Below the pieces are notes generated by a model. It did not search any database, was not told the DNA's origin, and saw only the letters and a list, made by a program, of their open reading frames with translations. The position numbers and the translations under genes are program-made. This document shows positions 1 through 8,287 of a stretch of 64,000 nucleotides of DNA, piece after piece. Position 1 is the first letter of the stretch. Each line of letters begins with the position of its first letter. Origin of the DNA: Allorhizobium sonneratiae (GTDB lineage: Bacteria; Pseudomonadota; Alphaproteobacteria; Rhizobiales; Rhizobiaceae); contig NZ_JAMKOJ010000004.1 in the NCBI RefSeq assembly GCF_023700755.1, positions 1-64,000 on the forward strand, given 5' to 3'.

Positions 1-91
1 TGTTGCAGCCCTTTTCGGTCAGATAACCGGATATCGCCGCAACAACGCCGCGTGTCGATTTGCACGTCACTGTCAACACATAGCTCGTCAT
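1..91 (-). CDS. purU: PurU, formyltetrahydrofolate deformylase (N-terminal 30 residues only)
   Basis: The gene runs off the left edge. The visible reading frame starts at ATG 91, eight bases after an AGGAC-type ribosome site, and gives 30 residues beginning MTSYVLTVTCKSTRG, then VVAAISGYLTEKGCN. This matches the start of the N-terminal ACT domain of PurU. PurU hydrolyses 10-formyl-tetrahydrofolate to formate and tetrahydrofolate. In methylamine-using alphaproteobacteria it is often linked to N-methylglutamate pathway genes, where it disposes of the C1 unit, and that is the context here. The identification rests on a short stretch, but the match to remembered rhizobial PurU starts is close. 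Confidence 0.8.
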   Translation of the reverse strand, partial: MTSYVLTVTCKSTRGVVAAISGYLTEKGCN

Positions 92-130
92 CGTCCTGTC
101 CCTCGGCCGCTTTTGGCCACACTGTCGCAA

Positions 131-159
131 ATGCACCGACAGGCAAGCCTGCGGTGCAT
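131..159. terminator. Stem-loop between gmaS and purU
   Basis: ATGCACCG (131-138) pairs with CGGTGCAT (152-159). Inside it AGGC (141-144) pairs with GCCT (147-150), leaving a two-base loop. On the minus strand it sits just after the gmaS stop and ahead of purU. A short TTT follows on the minus strand, but there is no proper T tract, so it could be a weak terminator or a processing/attenuation hairpin rather than a full stop. Confidence 0.5.
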
Positions 160-190
160 GGTTTGATGCCATCATGAATTTCCCGGAAGC

Positions 191-1498
191 TCAGATATCG
201 AGCGTGCTATCGCGCTCCCACTGGGTGAAATGCGAACAATAGGCGTTCCATTCCTGCTGCTTAAGCTTCAGATAAGCGGATGAAAACTCCGCTCCCAAAG
301 CCGCCTGCAATGCGCTGTCAGCCTCATAGGCGCGCAGCGCATCGAGAAGGTTCAGCGGCAGTTTCGGTGCGTCTTTCACCAGATGGCCTTCGCGGTACAT
401 ATCGATATCGTGATGGGGACCCGGATCGGCATGGCTCTTCATGCCGGACAAGCCCGCGGCGATGATGATTGCCTGAAGCAGATAGGGATTGACCGCACCA
501 TCCGGCAGGCGCAGCTCGAAGCGGCCCGGCCCCGGCACGCGCACCATATGGGTGCGGTTATTGCCCGTCCAGGTCACGGTGTTCGGGGCCCATGTCGCGC
601 CGGATACCGTGCGCGGGGCATTGATGCGCTTGTAGGAATTGACCGTCGGATTGGTGACGGCGGCAAGCGCTGAGGCATGTTTCATGATGCCGCCGAGGAA
701 GGTCTTGCCCTTTGCCGACAGACCGAAGGGCATTTCCTTGTCGGCAAAGGCATTGGTCTTTCCCTCGCTATCCCAGACGGAAATATGGGCATGGCAGCCA
801 TTGCCCGTCAGCCCCTTGAAGGGTTTGGGCATGAAGGTGGCGCGAAGCCCATGCTTTTCCGCCACGGATTTGACCATGAACTTGAAGAAGGAATGCTTGT
901 CAGCCGTCTTCAGGGCATCGTCATATTCCCAGTTCATCTCGAACTGACCGTTCGCATCCTCATGGTCGTTCTGATAGGGCTTCCAGCCCAGTTCCAGCAT
1001 GTAATCGCAGATCTCGGCGATCACGTCATAGCGGCGCATCAGCGCCTGCTGGTCATAGCAGGGCTTTTCCGCCGTATCGAATTCATCCGAAATTGTGCTG
1101 CCATCGGCGGAGATCAGAAAGAATTCCGGCTCCACACCCGTCTTCACACGAAGCCCCATGGCGGCGGCGTCCTCGACCAGTTTTTTCAGCACCACGCGCG
1201 GCGCCTGCTCCACCGGCTTGTCGTCCATCACGCAATCGGCAGCGACCCAGGCCACATCCTTTTTCCACGGCAGCTGAATAACGGAAGAGGCATCCGGCAC
1301 GGCGAAAAGATCGGGATGGGCAGGTGTCAGGTCCAGCCAGGTGGCAAAACCGGCAAAGCCCGCGCCGTCCTTCTGCATGTCGGCAATGGCCTCTTTCGGT
1401 ACCAGCTTGGCGCGCTGCGCACCGAAGAGGTCGGTATAGCTGATCATGAAATATTTGATGCCGCGCTCGGCGGCGAATGCTGCAAGATCCTGTGTCAC
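191..1498 (-). CDS. gmaS: Gamma-glutamylmethylamide synthetase / glutamine synthetase-like ligase (GmaS/GlnT type)
   Basis: A 435-residue ATP-dependent glutamate-ammonia ligase fold. I chose GTG 1498 (MTQDLAAFAAERG) because it follows CAGGGGAACGAC; an upstream ATG at 1576 would add 26 unrelated residues. Glutamine synthetase motifs are clear: EPEFFL, NGCHAHISVWD in the ATP/metal region, and NRTHMVRVPGPGRFELR near the C-terminus. Proteins of this short class are annotated GlnT or glutamine synthetase III. When next to mgsABC they are gamma-glutamylmethylamide synthetases, which join methylamine to glutamate. The three genes upstream are exactly that set, so I infer the methylamine role. A general glutamine synthetase (GlnT) function is the alternative. 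Confidence 0.8.
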   Translation of the reverse strand: MTQDLAAFAAERGIKYFMISYTDLFGAQRAKLVPKEAIADMQKDGAGFAGFATWLDLTPAHPDLFAVPDASSVIQLPWKKDVAWVAADCVMDDKPVEQAPRVVLKKLVEDAAAMGLRVKTGVEPEFFLISADGSTISDEFDTAEKPCYDQQALMRRYDVIAEICDYMLELGWKPYQNDHEDANGQFEMNWEYDDALKTADKHSFFKFMVKSVAEKHGLRATFMPKPFKGLTGNGCHAHISVWDSEGKTNAFADKEMPFGLSAKGKTFLGGIMKHASALAAVTNPTVNSYKRINAPRTVSGATWAPNTVTWTGNNRTHMVRVPGPGRFELRLPDGAVNPYLLQAIIIAAGLSGMKSHADPGPHHDIDMYREGHLVKDAPKLPLNLLDALRAYEADSALQAALGAEFSSAYLKLKQQEWNAYCSHFTQWERDSTLDI

Positions 1499-1582
1499 GT
1501 CGTTCCCCTGATTTTCTGGATTTGGACACATGTTAGATGAAAAATGTCCGCGCCCTTGGGAGGCATGCGCGGACACCGAAAT

Positions 1583-2911
1583 TCAGAAACCTCCCTTGCC
1601 GGGATACCAGCTGGTGCCGGCCAGCGGCACCTGCGCCATGGCAGCGGCTTCCATTGTCAGCGCGCAAAGATCTTCCGGCTCCAGATTGTGCAGCCGGTTA
1701 TGACCGCAGGCACGCGCAATGGTCTGGGCCTCAAGCGTCATCACCTTGAGATAATTGGCAAGGCGGCGACCGGCGAGAACGGGATCGAGACGCGCGGCCA
1801 GTTCCGGGTCCTGCGTGGTGATGCCCGCCGGATCCTTGCCCTCGTGCCAGTCGTCATAGGCACCGGCGGTGGAGCCGAGTTTGCGGTATTCCTCTTCCCA
1901 TTTCGGGTCATTGTCGCCGATGGCGACCAGCGCCGCCGTGCCGATGGAGACGGCGTCTGCACCCAATGCCAAGGCTTTTGCCACATCGGCCCCGGAGCGA
2001 ATGCCGCCGGAGACGATCAGTTGCACCTTGCGATGCATTCCGAGATCCTGCAGCGCCTGCACGGCAGGGCGAATACAGGCGAGTGTCGGCATGCCGACAT
2101 GTTCGATAAACACATCCTGCGTTGCCGCCGTGCCGCCCTGCATGCCATCCAGCACCACGACATCGGCTCCGGCCTTCACCGCAAGCGCCGTATCATAATA
2201 AGGCCGCGCACCGCCGACCTTCACATAGATCGGCTTTTCCCAATCGGTGATTTCGCGCAGTTCGAGGATCTTGATTTCCAGATCGTCCGGCCCGGTCCAG
2301 TCCGGGTGGCGGCAGGCCGAACGCTGGTCGATGCCCTTCGGCAGATTGCGCATATGGGCCACGCGGTCGGAAATTTTCTGGCCGAGCAACATACCGCCGC
2401 CGCCGGGTTTTGCCCCCTGGCCCACCACCACTTCAATGGCGTCGGCGCGGCGCAGATCCTTCGGGTTCATGCCATAGCGCGAGGGCAGATATTGATAGAC
2501 AAGTGTCTGCGAATGGCCGCGTTCCTCATCCGTCATGCCGCCGTCGCCGGTGGTGGTCGAGGTGCCGGACAGCGTCGCGCCACGACCCAACGCCTCCTTG
2601 GCATTGCCCGACAGCGCGCCGAAACTCATGCCGGCAATGGTGATCGGGATTTTCAGCTTGATCGGCTTTTTGGCAAAGCGGGTGCCGAGCACCACCGAGG
2701 TGTCACATGTCTCGCGATAGCCTTCCAGCGGATAACGGGAGATCGAGGCCCCGAGAAACAGGAGATCGTCGAAATGCGGCACCTTGCGCTTTGTGCCGCC
2801 ACCGCGGATATCGTAAATGCCGGTGGCAGCCGCACGGCGGATTTCAGCCAGTGTATAATCATCGAAGGTCGCGGATTTGCGCGGCGGCGTGTTCGGGTTC
2901 TGATAGCTCAT
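1583..2911 (-). CDS. mgsC: N-methylglutamate synthase subunit C (FMN-binding glutamate synthase domain; GlxD/MgsC)
   Basis: A 442-residue protein equivalent to the central FMN/glutamate-synthase domain of GltB. Landmarks are PITIAGMSFGALSGNAKEAL (about residue 90), the GGGGMLLGQKI segment, VKVGG near residue 230, VVLDGMQGGT and the phosphate-binding LIVSGGIRSGADVAKAL near residue 300. CGHNRLHN and a second Cys in EDLCAL near the C-terminus are candidate Fe-S ligands. With MgsA and MgsB it would form a three-part glutamate synthase that transfers the methylamino group to make N-methylglutamate. Its start lies 12 bases after the mgsB stop and it leads into gmaS after an 84-base gap. In Sinorhizobium the same gene is called glxD. 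Confidence 0.85.
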   Translation of the reverse strand: MSYQNPNTPPRKSATFDDYTLAEIRRAAATGIYDIRGGGTKRKVPHFDDLLFLGASISRYPLEGYRETCDTSVVLGTRFAKKPIKLKIPITIAGMSFGALSGNAKEALGRGATLSGTSTTTGDGGMTDEERGHSQTLVYQYLPSRYGMNPKDLRRADAIEVVVGQGAKPGGGGMLLGQKISDRVAHMRNLPKGIDQRSACRHPDWTGPDDLEIKILELREITDWEKPIYVKVGGARPYYDTALAVKAGADVVVLDGMQGGTAATQDVFIEHVGMPTLACIRPAVQALQDLGMHRKVQLIVSGGIRSGADVAKALALGADAVSIGTAALVAIGDNDPKWEEEYRKLGSTAGAYDDWHEGKDPAGITTQDPELAARLDPVLAGRRLANYLKVMTLEAQTIARACGHNRLHNLEPEDLCALTMEAAAMAQVPLAGTSWYPGKGGF

Positions 2912-2923
2912 CTCTCGCTCCGC

Positions 2924-3610
2924 TCAATAGGCTTCGGCATTGTCGATGTTGAAATTGTAAAGCTTGCGGGCAGAGCCATAGCGCTTGAACTCTTCCGGCT
3001 TCACGCCGGTCACGCCCGCCTTTTCCAGAAGCTCGGCCAGCTTTTCCAGATGTTCGGGCCGCATCTCTTTTTCAATGCAGTCGGCGCCAAGGCTTTTCAC
3101 CGTGCCGCGCACGAAGAGTTTCGCCTCATAAAGACTGTCGCCCAGCGCCTCACCGGCATCGCCCAGCACGATCAGATGGCCGGACTGGCCCATAAAGGCC
3201 GACATATGGCCGATGGAGCCGTGAACGACGATATCGATCCCCTTCATCGAGATGCCACAGCGGGACGCCGCATTGCCCTTGATGACGAGAAGCCCGCCGC
3301 GCCCGGTTGCACCGGCATATTGTGAGGCGTCGCCTTCGATCACGACCGTACCGGACATCATGTTTTCCGCAACGCCGGGCCCGGCTGAACCGTGGACAGT
3401 GACCGTGCCGCCGTCATTCATGCCCGCACAGTAATAGCCAACGGAGCCCTTGACCTCGACGGTAACGGGGCTGTCAATGCCGACGGCGACCGAATGCGCA
3501 CCGCGCGGATTGACCACTTCGAAAGCCGTATCATTGGCACCGGCGCCAAGATTGTGCAGCGCGCTGTTCAGCTCCCGCAGCGGGGTATGAGAAAGATCGA
3601 ACACAGGCAT
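2924..3610 (-). CDS. mgsB: N-methylglutamate synthase subunit B (GXGXG domain; GlxC/MgsB)
   Basis: A 228-residue protein consisting of the right-handed beta-helix GXGXG domain found at the C-terminus of glutamate synthase large subunits. Repeated turns are visible in GSVGYYCAGMNDGGTVTV, SAGPGVAENMMSGTVVI, ATGRGGLLVIKG and MGQSGHLIVLG. ATG 3610 (MPVFDLSHTPLREL) follows GAGGGATTTATA; the longer frame from 3640 would run into the neighbouring palindromic repeat. It is a structural subunit that joins the amidotransferase (MgsA) and FMN (MgsC) parts. The 5' side is separated from mgsA by a 142-base fold-back element, unusual inside this otherwise tight operon. Confidence 0.85.
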   Translation of the reverse strand: MPVFDLSHTPLRELNSALHNLGAGANDTAFEVVNPRGAHSVAVGIDSPVTVEVKGSVGYYCAGMNDGGTVTVHGSAGPGVAENMMSGTVVIEGDASQYAGATGRGGLLVIKGNAASRCGISMKGIDIVVHGSIGHMSAFMGQSGHLIVLGDAGEALGDSLYEAKLFVRGTVKSLGADCIEKEMRPEHLEKLAELLEKAGVTGVKPEEFKRYGSARKLYNFNIDNAEAY

Positions 3611-3627
3611 TATAAATCCCTCAAGGT

Positions 3628-3769
3628 AGAGACTGTTCAAGACTTGCCGATGGCGAGGCGAAAATGGTGATTGCGGGAACCGGAGCGGAGCCTACTCACG
3701 TATGTGAGCCTAGGTGCGCGCAGAAATTGCCATTTGCAGACCGCCAGCGATGATGATCGAACAGTCTCT
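3628..3769. repeat. 142-base fold-back (MITE-like) element between mgsA and mgsB
   Basis: Its ends are the perfect inverted repeat AGAGACTGTTC (3628-3638) and GAACAGTCTCT (3759-3769). Pairing continues imperfectly for about 50 bases inward (for example TGGCGA near 3651 against TCGCTGG read back from 3748, and AAATGG against CCATTT). The centre holds the dyad CTCACgtatGTGAG. The right end overlaps the TGA stop codon of mgsA. No coding sequence is present. The shape suggests a short non-autonomous mobile element or an interspersed palindromic repeat; I cannot name the family. Confidence 0.7.
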
Positions 3770-4674
3770 CAGGCTGCTTTTTCGTGGTCCCAGAAATAAA
3801 CTGTGGCCGGTTCCGGCTCCCAGACGCGGGCGTTCTCGATGCCCGGCAGGTTGACCAGCGCCCGGTATTCCGAGCCGAAGGCGACATACTGATCCGTCTC
3901 GGCCATCACCGCGGGCTTGCAGGCAATCGGGTCGCGCAGCACGCCAAAGCCGGTGCGGGTGCCGACAACGAAGGTGAAGAAGCCATCGAGATCGGAAAGC
4001 GCGCCGGTCAGCGCCTCGCCCAGATCCTTGCCCTTTTCCATCTCGGCGGTGAGATAGGCCGCAGCCACTTCAGAGTCATTCTGCGTCTCGAAGGTCATGC
4101 CCTGACGAATCAGTTCCCGGCGCAGATTGTTGTGGTTGGACAGCGAACCATTATGCACCAGGCATTGATCCGAGCCGGTGGAAAAGGGATGGGCGCCCAG
4201 CGTCGTCACAGCACTTTCGGTGGCCATGCGGGTATGGCCGATGCCATGGGTGCCGCCCATGGCGCGCACGCCGAAACGGGCGACGACATCCTTCGGCAGA
4301 CCGATTTCCTTGAAGATTTCAACGCTTTCACCTGCACCCATCACACGGATGGAAGGCCGAAGGGTGCCGAGCGCCTCACGTAGCTCCACCACCTGTTCCG
4401 CGGCAACCTCGATCACCGCATGGGTGCTTTTCACCGTGACGGAAGCAGTGAAACCGGCCTTAGCCAGCGCCTCTTCAAGCCCGGAAAAATCCACATCGGG
4501 TGCCGCAGACTGCACCGTGACCTTGCCCTTGCCGGAAGCGGCTCCGCCATAAATGGCAATGCCGGCTGAATCCGGTCCTCGGTCGGTCATGATGATCAGC
4601 ATGTCGGACAAGAGCGTGCCGAGCTGAGGTTCGAGGCTTTTATCTTTCAGGAACAATCCAACAATGCCGCACAT
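3769..4674 (-). CDS. mgsA: N-methylglutamate synthase subunit A (class II glutamine amidotransferase; GlxB/MgsA)
   Basis: A 301-residue Ntn-type glutamine amidotransferase. The mature nucleophile would be Cys2 (MCGIVGLFLKD), with TDRGPDSAGIAIY, GIGHTRMATES and VHNGSLSNHNNLRREL, all signatures of the class II domain. It covers only the amidotransferase part of GltB, so it must work with separate FMN and GXGXG subunits, both encoded downstream. ATG 4674 follows AGGAGAG. It is the first gene of the minus-strand operon mgsA-mgsB-mgsC-gmaS. In Sinorhizobium the equivalent is glxB. Confidence 0.85.
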   Translation of the reverse strand: MCGIVGLFLKDKSLEPQLGTLLSDMLIIMTDRGPDSAGIAIYGGAASGKGKVTVQSAAPDVDFSGLEEALAKAGFTASVTVKSTHAVIEVAAEQVVELREALGTLRPSIRVMGAGESVEIFKEIGLPKDVVARFGVRAMGGTHGIGHTRMATESAVTTLGAHPFSTGSDQCLVHNGSLSNHNNLRRELIRQGMTFETQNDSEVAAAYLTAEMEKGKDLGEALTGALSDLDGFFTFVVGTRTGFGVLRDPIACKPAVMAETDQYVAFGSEYRALVNLPGIENARVWEPEPATVYFWDHEKAA

Positions 4675-5011
4675 GGCCGCCCTCTCCTGTTTTCACAAGC
4701 GGCCACGCAAAAGAGGAACCGGCTTTCGCGTCAGGCCGCATGATATTCATGCATGACCAAGAGCTAGCACCCGACACGTCTGAAATCAATCCGTAAGAAT
4801 AATTTTTTCTTTTAAGGCAATTCTCTTGGGCCGACAGGCCATGGAAGGGTCTATGAATTTCGCTCCCTCCTGCGAACATGGCGAAAGAGATGACCTGCTG
4901 TGAACCTGTGTGTCGCGCTCAAACCAGGCAGACAGTCAATGTGTTTGTGTATTCTGGTCCTGGTGAGAAAACCGGTTTGCGCTTGTCTCAGACAAAACCC
5001 ATGCAAGCCCC
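4675..5011. promoter_or_regulatory. Leader and promoter region of the mgs operon
   Basis: This 337-base gap carries no convincing gene. Short frames on the minus strand lack ribosome sites. It must contain the mgsA promoter. The clearest structure is GCATGATATTCATGC (4738-4752), a perfect dyad (6-base arms, 3-base centre) about 65 bases before the mgsA start and followed by a further CATG; this is a candidate operator. An AT-rich tract (about 4797-4820) lies just upstream of it in the minus-strand sense. I recognise no riboswitch fold. Confidence 0.4.
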
Positions 5012-5347
5012 TCACTCCAAAAGCTTTACCGGCTTTTGCCACTGGATCAGCACCACGCAGCCCTCTTCGGACTGGACGGAATGCACCGTGCCTTCGGGAT
5101 TGGTCACCAGTGTTCCGGCGGTATAGAGGCCGTTTTCATCGCTTTGCGAGCCTTCCAGCACCAGAATGGTTTCCAACCCCGGATGATAGTGCTTCGGCAC
5201 TTCAGCGCCGGGCCTGTAGCGCAGGAGCGCCAGTTCCGGCTCGCCCCGCACAAGCCGGCAGATATCGACACCGTCGCGAAAATGTTCAAAGGCCAGATCA
5301 CGCCAGCCGCCGCTTAAAAATCCATTCAATGTCACTGTTTCAGTCAT
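5012..5347 (-). CDS. Small cupin-domain protein (ChrR-like cupin)
   Basis: A 111-residue single-domain cupin. It has [24 protein letters not shown], a typical cupin motif 1 with two His and one Glu for metal, and a second motif around [14 protein letters not shown] 5347 (MTETVTLNG) is preceded by GGAGGCGC and overlaps the end of the upstream hydrolase gene by 8 bases, so the two are co-translated. It resembles the C-terminal cupin of anti-sigma factor ChrR and stand-alone cupin_7 proteins. Within this operon it may bind metal or a substrate or act on a pathway product; its activity cannot be told from sequence. Confidence 0.75.
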   Translation of the reverse strand: MTETVTLNGFLSGGWRDLAFEHFRDGVDICRLVRGEPELALLRYRPGAEVPKHYHPGLETILVLEGSQSDENGLYTAGTLVTNPEGTVHSVQSEEGCVVLIQWQKPVKLLE

Positions 5348-6005
5348 GAAGCGCCTCCAGAATAAGAGATGTGGCGGCGGCCCAGCCAACAATCGCACCC
5401 TGAGCGGTGATCATGTCGATGGTGGCCTTTTTAAATTCAGGGAAATAGCTTTCCGTGGCATCCTCGGCGAGGAGACAGTCAAAGCCACGGTCATTGGCCT
5501 CGCGCATCGTCGTCTGCACGCAAACTTCCGTGGTCACACCGGCAAACACCAGTTGCGATATGGCTTTTTCGGCCAGAATGTTACCTAGCGGCGTGGCGTA
5601 GAAAGCGCCCTTGCCCGGCTTGTCGAGGATGATTTCTCCGTCGATGGGGGCAAGTTCCGGCACGATGCCAGCCCCTTTTTCCCCGGAGACCAGAATGCGG
5701 CCCATCGGCCCCGCATCGCCAATCCTCAGTGTCGGATTGCCGCGATTGCGCTTGGCTGGCGGGCAATCGGAGAGATCGGGCCGGTGACATTCGCGGGTGT
5801 GGATGACGGGAAGACCGGCGCGGCGAAAACCGTCGAGCAGCCGCGCCACGGTTGGAATGATCGCCTGCAACCGGCTGGCATCATTGCCCAGCGTTTCGCC
5901 AAAGCCGCCCGGCTCGACGAAATCTCGCTGCATGTCGATGATGATCAGCGCGGTTTTGTCCGGCTCAAGCTGAAAATCGAAGGGTCTAGCGGCAATCTTT
6001 CCCAT
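5340..6005 (-). CDS. Isochorismatase-like cysteine hydrolase (possible ureide/triuret hydrolase)
   Basis: A 221-residue cysteine hydrolase. The expected catalytic triad is visible: Asp24 (IIIDMQRDF), Lys132 (DKPGKGAFY) and Cys162 ([12 protein letters not shown]). [17 protein letters not shown] and the [10 protein letters not shown] stretch parallel the biuret hydrolase family. It is a paralogue of the BiuH-like protein encoded at 7543-8262, with which it shares most motifs. Its start overlaps the stop of the ABC ATPase by one base (TGATG). Triuret hydrolase (TrtA) belongs to this same family, so it may act one step before or after biuret. RutB-like ureidoacrylate hydrolase or another carbamoyl amide hydrolase is the alternative. 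Confidence 0.75.
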   Translation of the reverse strand: MGKIAARPFDFQLEPDKTALIIIDMQRDFVEPGGFGETLGNDASRLQAIIPTVARLLDGFRRAGLPVIHTRECHRPDLSDCPPAKRNRGNPTLRIGDAGPMGRILVSGEKGAGIVPELAPIDGEIILDKPGKGAFYATPLGNILAEKAISQLVFAGVTTEVCVQTTMREANDRGFDCLLAEDATESYFPEFKKATIDMITAQGAIVGWAAATSLILEALHD

Positions 6006-7546
6006 CAGTGATGCCCTGCCATATAGCTGCCGATGACGGCGGTGTCTGCCTTGGCGGCGGCGGTTTCATACACCAGCCTGCCTTCCGACATGACGATGAT
6101 CCGGTCGGAGAGTTCGAGAATTTCGTCGAGATCCTCGCTGATCAGCAGCACGGCCGCACCGGCATTGCGCGCCGCCATGATGCGGGCGCGAATTTCGGCG
6201 ACGGCGGAAAAATCCAGACCGAAACAGGGATTGGCAATCAGCAGCAGATCGACCTTGCCCGACAGCTCGCGCGAGAGCGCCGCACGCTGGACATTGCCGC
6301 CGGAAAGCCCGGCAATCGGGGCAAAAAGCGAGGCCGTCTTGACCTTGAAGTCACGCACACGCTGTGCCGCCTCGCGCAGCATCCGGCGCTTGTCGAGAAA
6401 AATCTGCCGCCTGCCGTCATGCATGTCGAAATCGCGGAAAAACATGTTTTCCGCCACCGACATGGTCGGCGCGCAAGCGTTTTTCAGCGGCTCTTCCGGC
6501 AGATAGCGCACATTGAGCGCCCGCTGCTCGGCCCGCCCTGCCCGGTAAGGCCGGTTCTTGACCCGGATATCACCCTCGACGATCCGCCGCTCGCCTGCCA
6601 GAATCTGCATCAGCTCCACCTGACCATTGCCGGAAATCCCGGCAATGCCAAGAATTTCACCGGACTTCACCGCAAGATCGTCGATGACGATGCGCTTCAG
6701 GCCGGAGCGGTCGGGCGCGCTCACACCGGTCATCTGCAACACTTTTTCGCCCTGCATCTTCTGCCGTGTTGCCGGGCGCAGCAATTCCTTGTCGCCGATC
6801 ATCATCGCTGCCATATCGGCGGTGGAAAGATCGCTTACCTTGCCGCCACCGGCATAATCTCCGCGCCGCAGCACCGAGACCTCATCGGCAAAGGCCGTCA
6901 CCTCGCGGAATTTATGCGAGATCATCAGACAGGTGAGCGCACCTGATTGCGTCATGGCGCGGATCATGCCGAGCAGTTCATCGGCTTCGGCAGGCGTGAG
7001 CACCGAGGTCGGCTCATCGAGGATCAGGAAACGGCGACCGAGATAGAGCTGTTTCAACAGTTCCAGCTTCTGCTTTTCCCCCGCAGACAGCCGTCCGACA
7101 GGCCGGTCAAGCGGCACGGAAAACGGCATCTCGGCCATGAAGGCGGCAAGCCTTTCGCGCTCGCGCTTCCAGTCGATGCGCTGGCTGGTGTCGGCGCGGC
7201 TGATCACGAGATTTTCCGCCGCCGTCAACGAGGGCACCAGCGTGAAATGCTGATAGACCATGCCAAGGCCAAGATCATGGGCGGCGCGCGGATCGGCAAC
7301 CTCCACCTCGCGCCCCTCCAGCATCAACTGCCCGGCTGTTGGCCGGTAAAAGCCCATGATGCATTTGACCAGCGTCGATTTTCCGGCGCCATTTTCGCCA
7401 AGCAGCGCATGAAACGACCCGGCCGCCACCTTGATCGACACAGTGTTCAATGCAGTAAAGCCGCCAAAACGCATGGTCATGCCGAGCGTTTCCAGCGCAA
7501 GCCCCCTTTCCGGCACCTGGTAATGCCTGTCGACAACATGGTTCAT
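6005..7546 (-). CDS. ABC transporter ATPase with two nucleotide-binding domains (BMP/nucleoside-type importer)
   Basis: A 513-residue double ATPase of the RbsA/YufO type. The first domain has Walker [10 protein letters not shown] (about residue 50), signature RLSAGEKQK and Walker [11 protein letters not shown]. The second, degenerate domain has GISGNGQ in place of a proper Walker A and signature [11 protein letters not shown] 7546 is chosen because it overlaps the biuH stop as ATGA. Domain form and neighbours (two permeases, a BMP-family binding protein) mark a purine/ureide-type importer. It energises uptake of the substrate of the two hydrolases. Confidence 0.85.
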   Translation of the reverse strand: MNHVVDRHYQVPERGLALETLGMTMRFGGFTALNTVSIKVAAGSFHALLGENGAGKSTLVKCIMGFYRPTAGQLMLEGREVEVADPRAAHDLGLGMVYQHFTLVPSLTAAENLVISRADTSQRIDWKRERERLAAFMAEMPFSVPLDRPVGRLSAGEKQKLELLKQLYLGRRFLILDEPTSVLTPAEADELLGMIRAMTQSGALTCLMISHKFREVTAFADEVSVLRRGDYAGGGKVSDLSTADMAAMMIGDKELLRPATRQKMQGEKVLQMTGVSAPDRSGLKRIVIDDLAVKSGEILGIAGISGNGQVELMQILAGERRIVEGDIRVKNRPYRAGRAEQRALNVRYLPEEPLKNACAPTMSVAENMFFRDFDMHDGRRQIFLDKRRMLREAAQRVRDFKVKTASLFAPIAGLSGGNVQRAALSRELSGKVDLLLIANPCFGLDFSAVAEIRARIMAARNAGAAVLLISEDLDEILELSDRIIVMSEGRLVYETAAAKADTAVIGSYMAGHH

Positions 7547-8262
7547 GCAGGCCCCTCCATCAGTGCCGCAATCAGGGTCTTGCTGTCCGAGACCGCGCCG
7601 AAGACGCCGCCCTGCATTTTTACCATGCGGATTGCCGCATCGTGATTGCCCCTGTCGGTCGCGCCGCAGCAGTCTTCGAGCAGCAGGCATTCAAAGCCGC
7701 GATCATTGGCCTCGCGCATGGTGGTATGCACGCAGACATCGGTGGTGATGCCGGTCAGGATCAGATTGTCGATGCCGCGTGTGCGTAAGATGAGTTCGAG
7801 ATCGGTGGCGTAAAACGAGCCTTTTCCGGGCTTATCGATCACCGGCTCACTGGCAAGCGGCTTCAACGCATCGATGATCTCCCAGCCCGGTTCGCCGCGT
7901 ACCAGAATGCGCCCGCAGGGGCCGGGATCGCCGATGCCCGCGCCGATCTGGCGCGAGCGCCAGCGCTTGTTGTCCGGAAGATCGGCAAGGTCTGGTCGAT
8001 GCCCCTCGCGGGTATGGATGATGTGATAGCCCCCGGCGCGCATGGCGGCGAGCACGCGACGGATCGGCTCGATCGGCGCCTGGGTGAGCGACAGGTCATA
8101 ACCCATCTTGTCGACATAGCCGCCTTCACCGCAGAAATCGATCTGCATGTCGATGATGATCAGCGCGGTATTGTCCGGCCTCAAAGCGCCATTATAGGGC
8201 CAGCGATAGGGATCGGCCTCAAGTGTCGTCGTTGCAGGCTGCGTCATAACGGGCGTCGTCAT
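7543..8262 (-). CDS. biuH: Biuret amidohydrolase-like protein (isochorismatase-like hydrolase)
   Basis: A 239-residue cysteine hydrolase that, from memory, closely follows Rhizobium biuret hydrolase BiuH along its length: [60 protein letters not shown] and the [10 protein letters not shown] segment. The expected triad is Asp38, Lys147 (DKPGKGSF) and Cys177 ([11 protein letters not shown]). BiuH cleaves biuret to allophanate and ammonia. ATG 8262 follows GGAGACCCGCT; the first ATG at 8352 would overlap the permease gene. It lies between permease and ATPase genes of an ABC importer, so uptake and hydrolysis are co-expressed. No allophanate hydrolase is in the window. Confidence 0.8.
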   Translation of the reverse strand: MTTPVMTQPATTTLEADPYRWPYNGALRPDNTALIIIDMQIDFCGEGGYVDKMGYDLSLTQAPIEPIRRVLAAMRAGGYHIIHTREGHRPDLADLPDNKRWRSRQIGAGIGDPGPCGRILVRGEPGWEIIDALKPLASEPVIDKPGKGSFYATDLELILRTRGIDNLILTGITTDVCVHTTMREANDRGFECLLLEDCCGATDRGNHDAAIRMVKMQGGVFGAVSDSKTLIAALMEGPA

Positions 8263-8287
8263 AGCGGGTCTCCAGATCGGGAAAAGC

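Noticed and set aside
191-1498. Gene read as the main nitrogen-assimilating glutamine synthetase
   Set aside because: It is a short GlnT/GmaS-type protein in an mgsABC operon, not a GlnA; the methylamine role is more likely.
1544-3325. A 593-codon plus-strand open frame over mgsC/mgsB
   Set aside because: Antisense shadow in GC-rich DNA. It crosses two real genes and has no ribosome site or domain.
4640-4879. 79-codon minus-strand frame in the mgs leader
   Set aside because: It overlaps the mgsA start in another frame and has no family match.
4675-5011. Possible riboswitch in the mgs leader
   Set aside because: I looked for glycine, SAM, glutamine and guanidine riboswitch cores and found no convincing conserved core; only a simple dyad is present.
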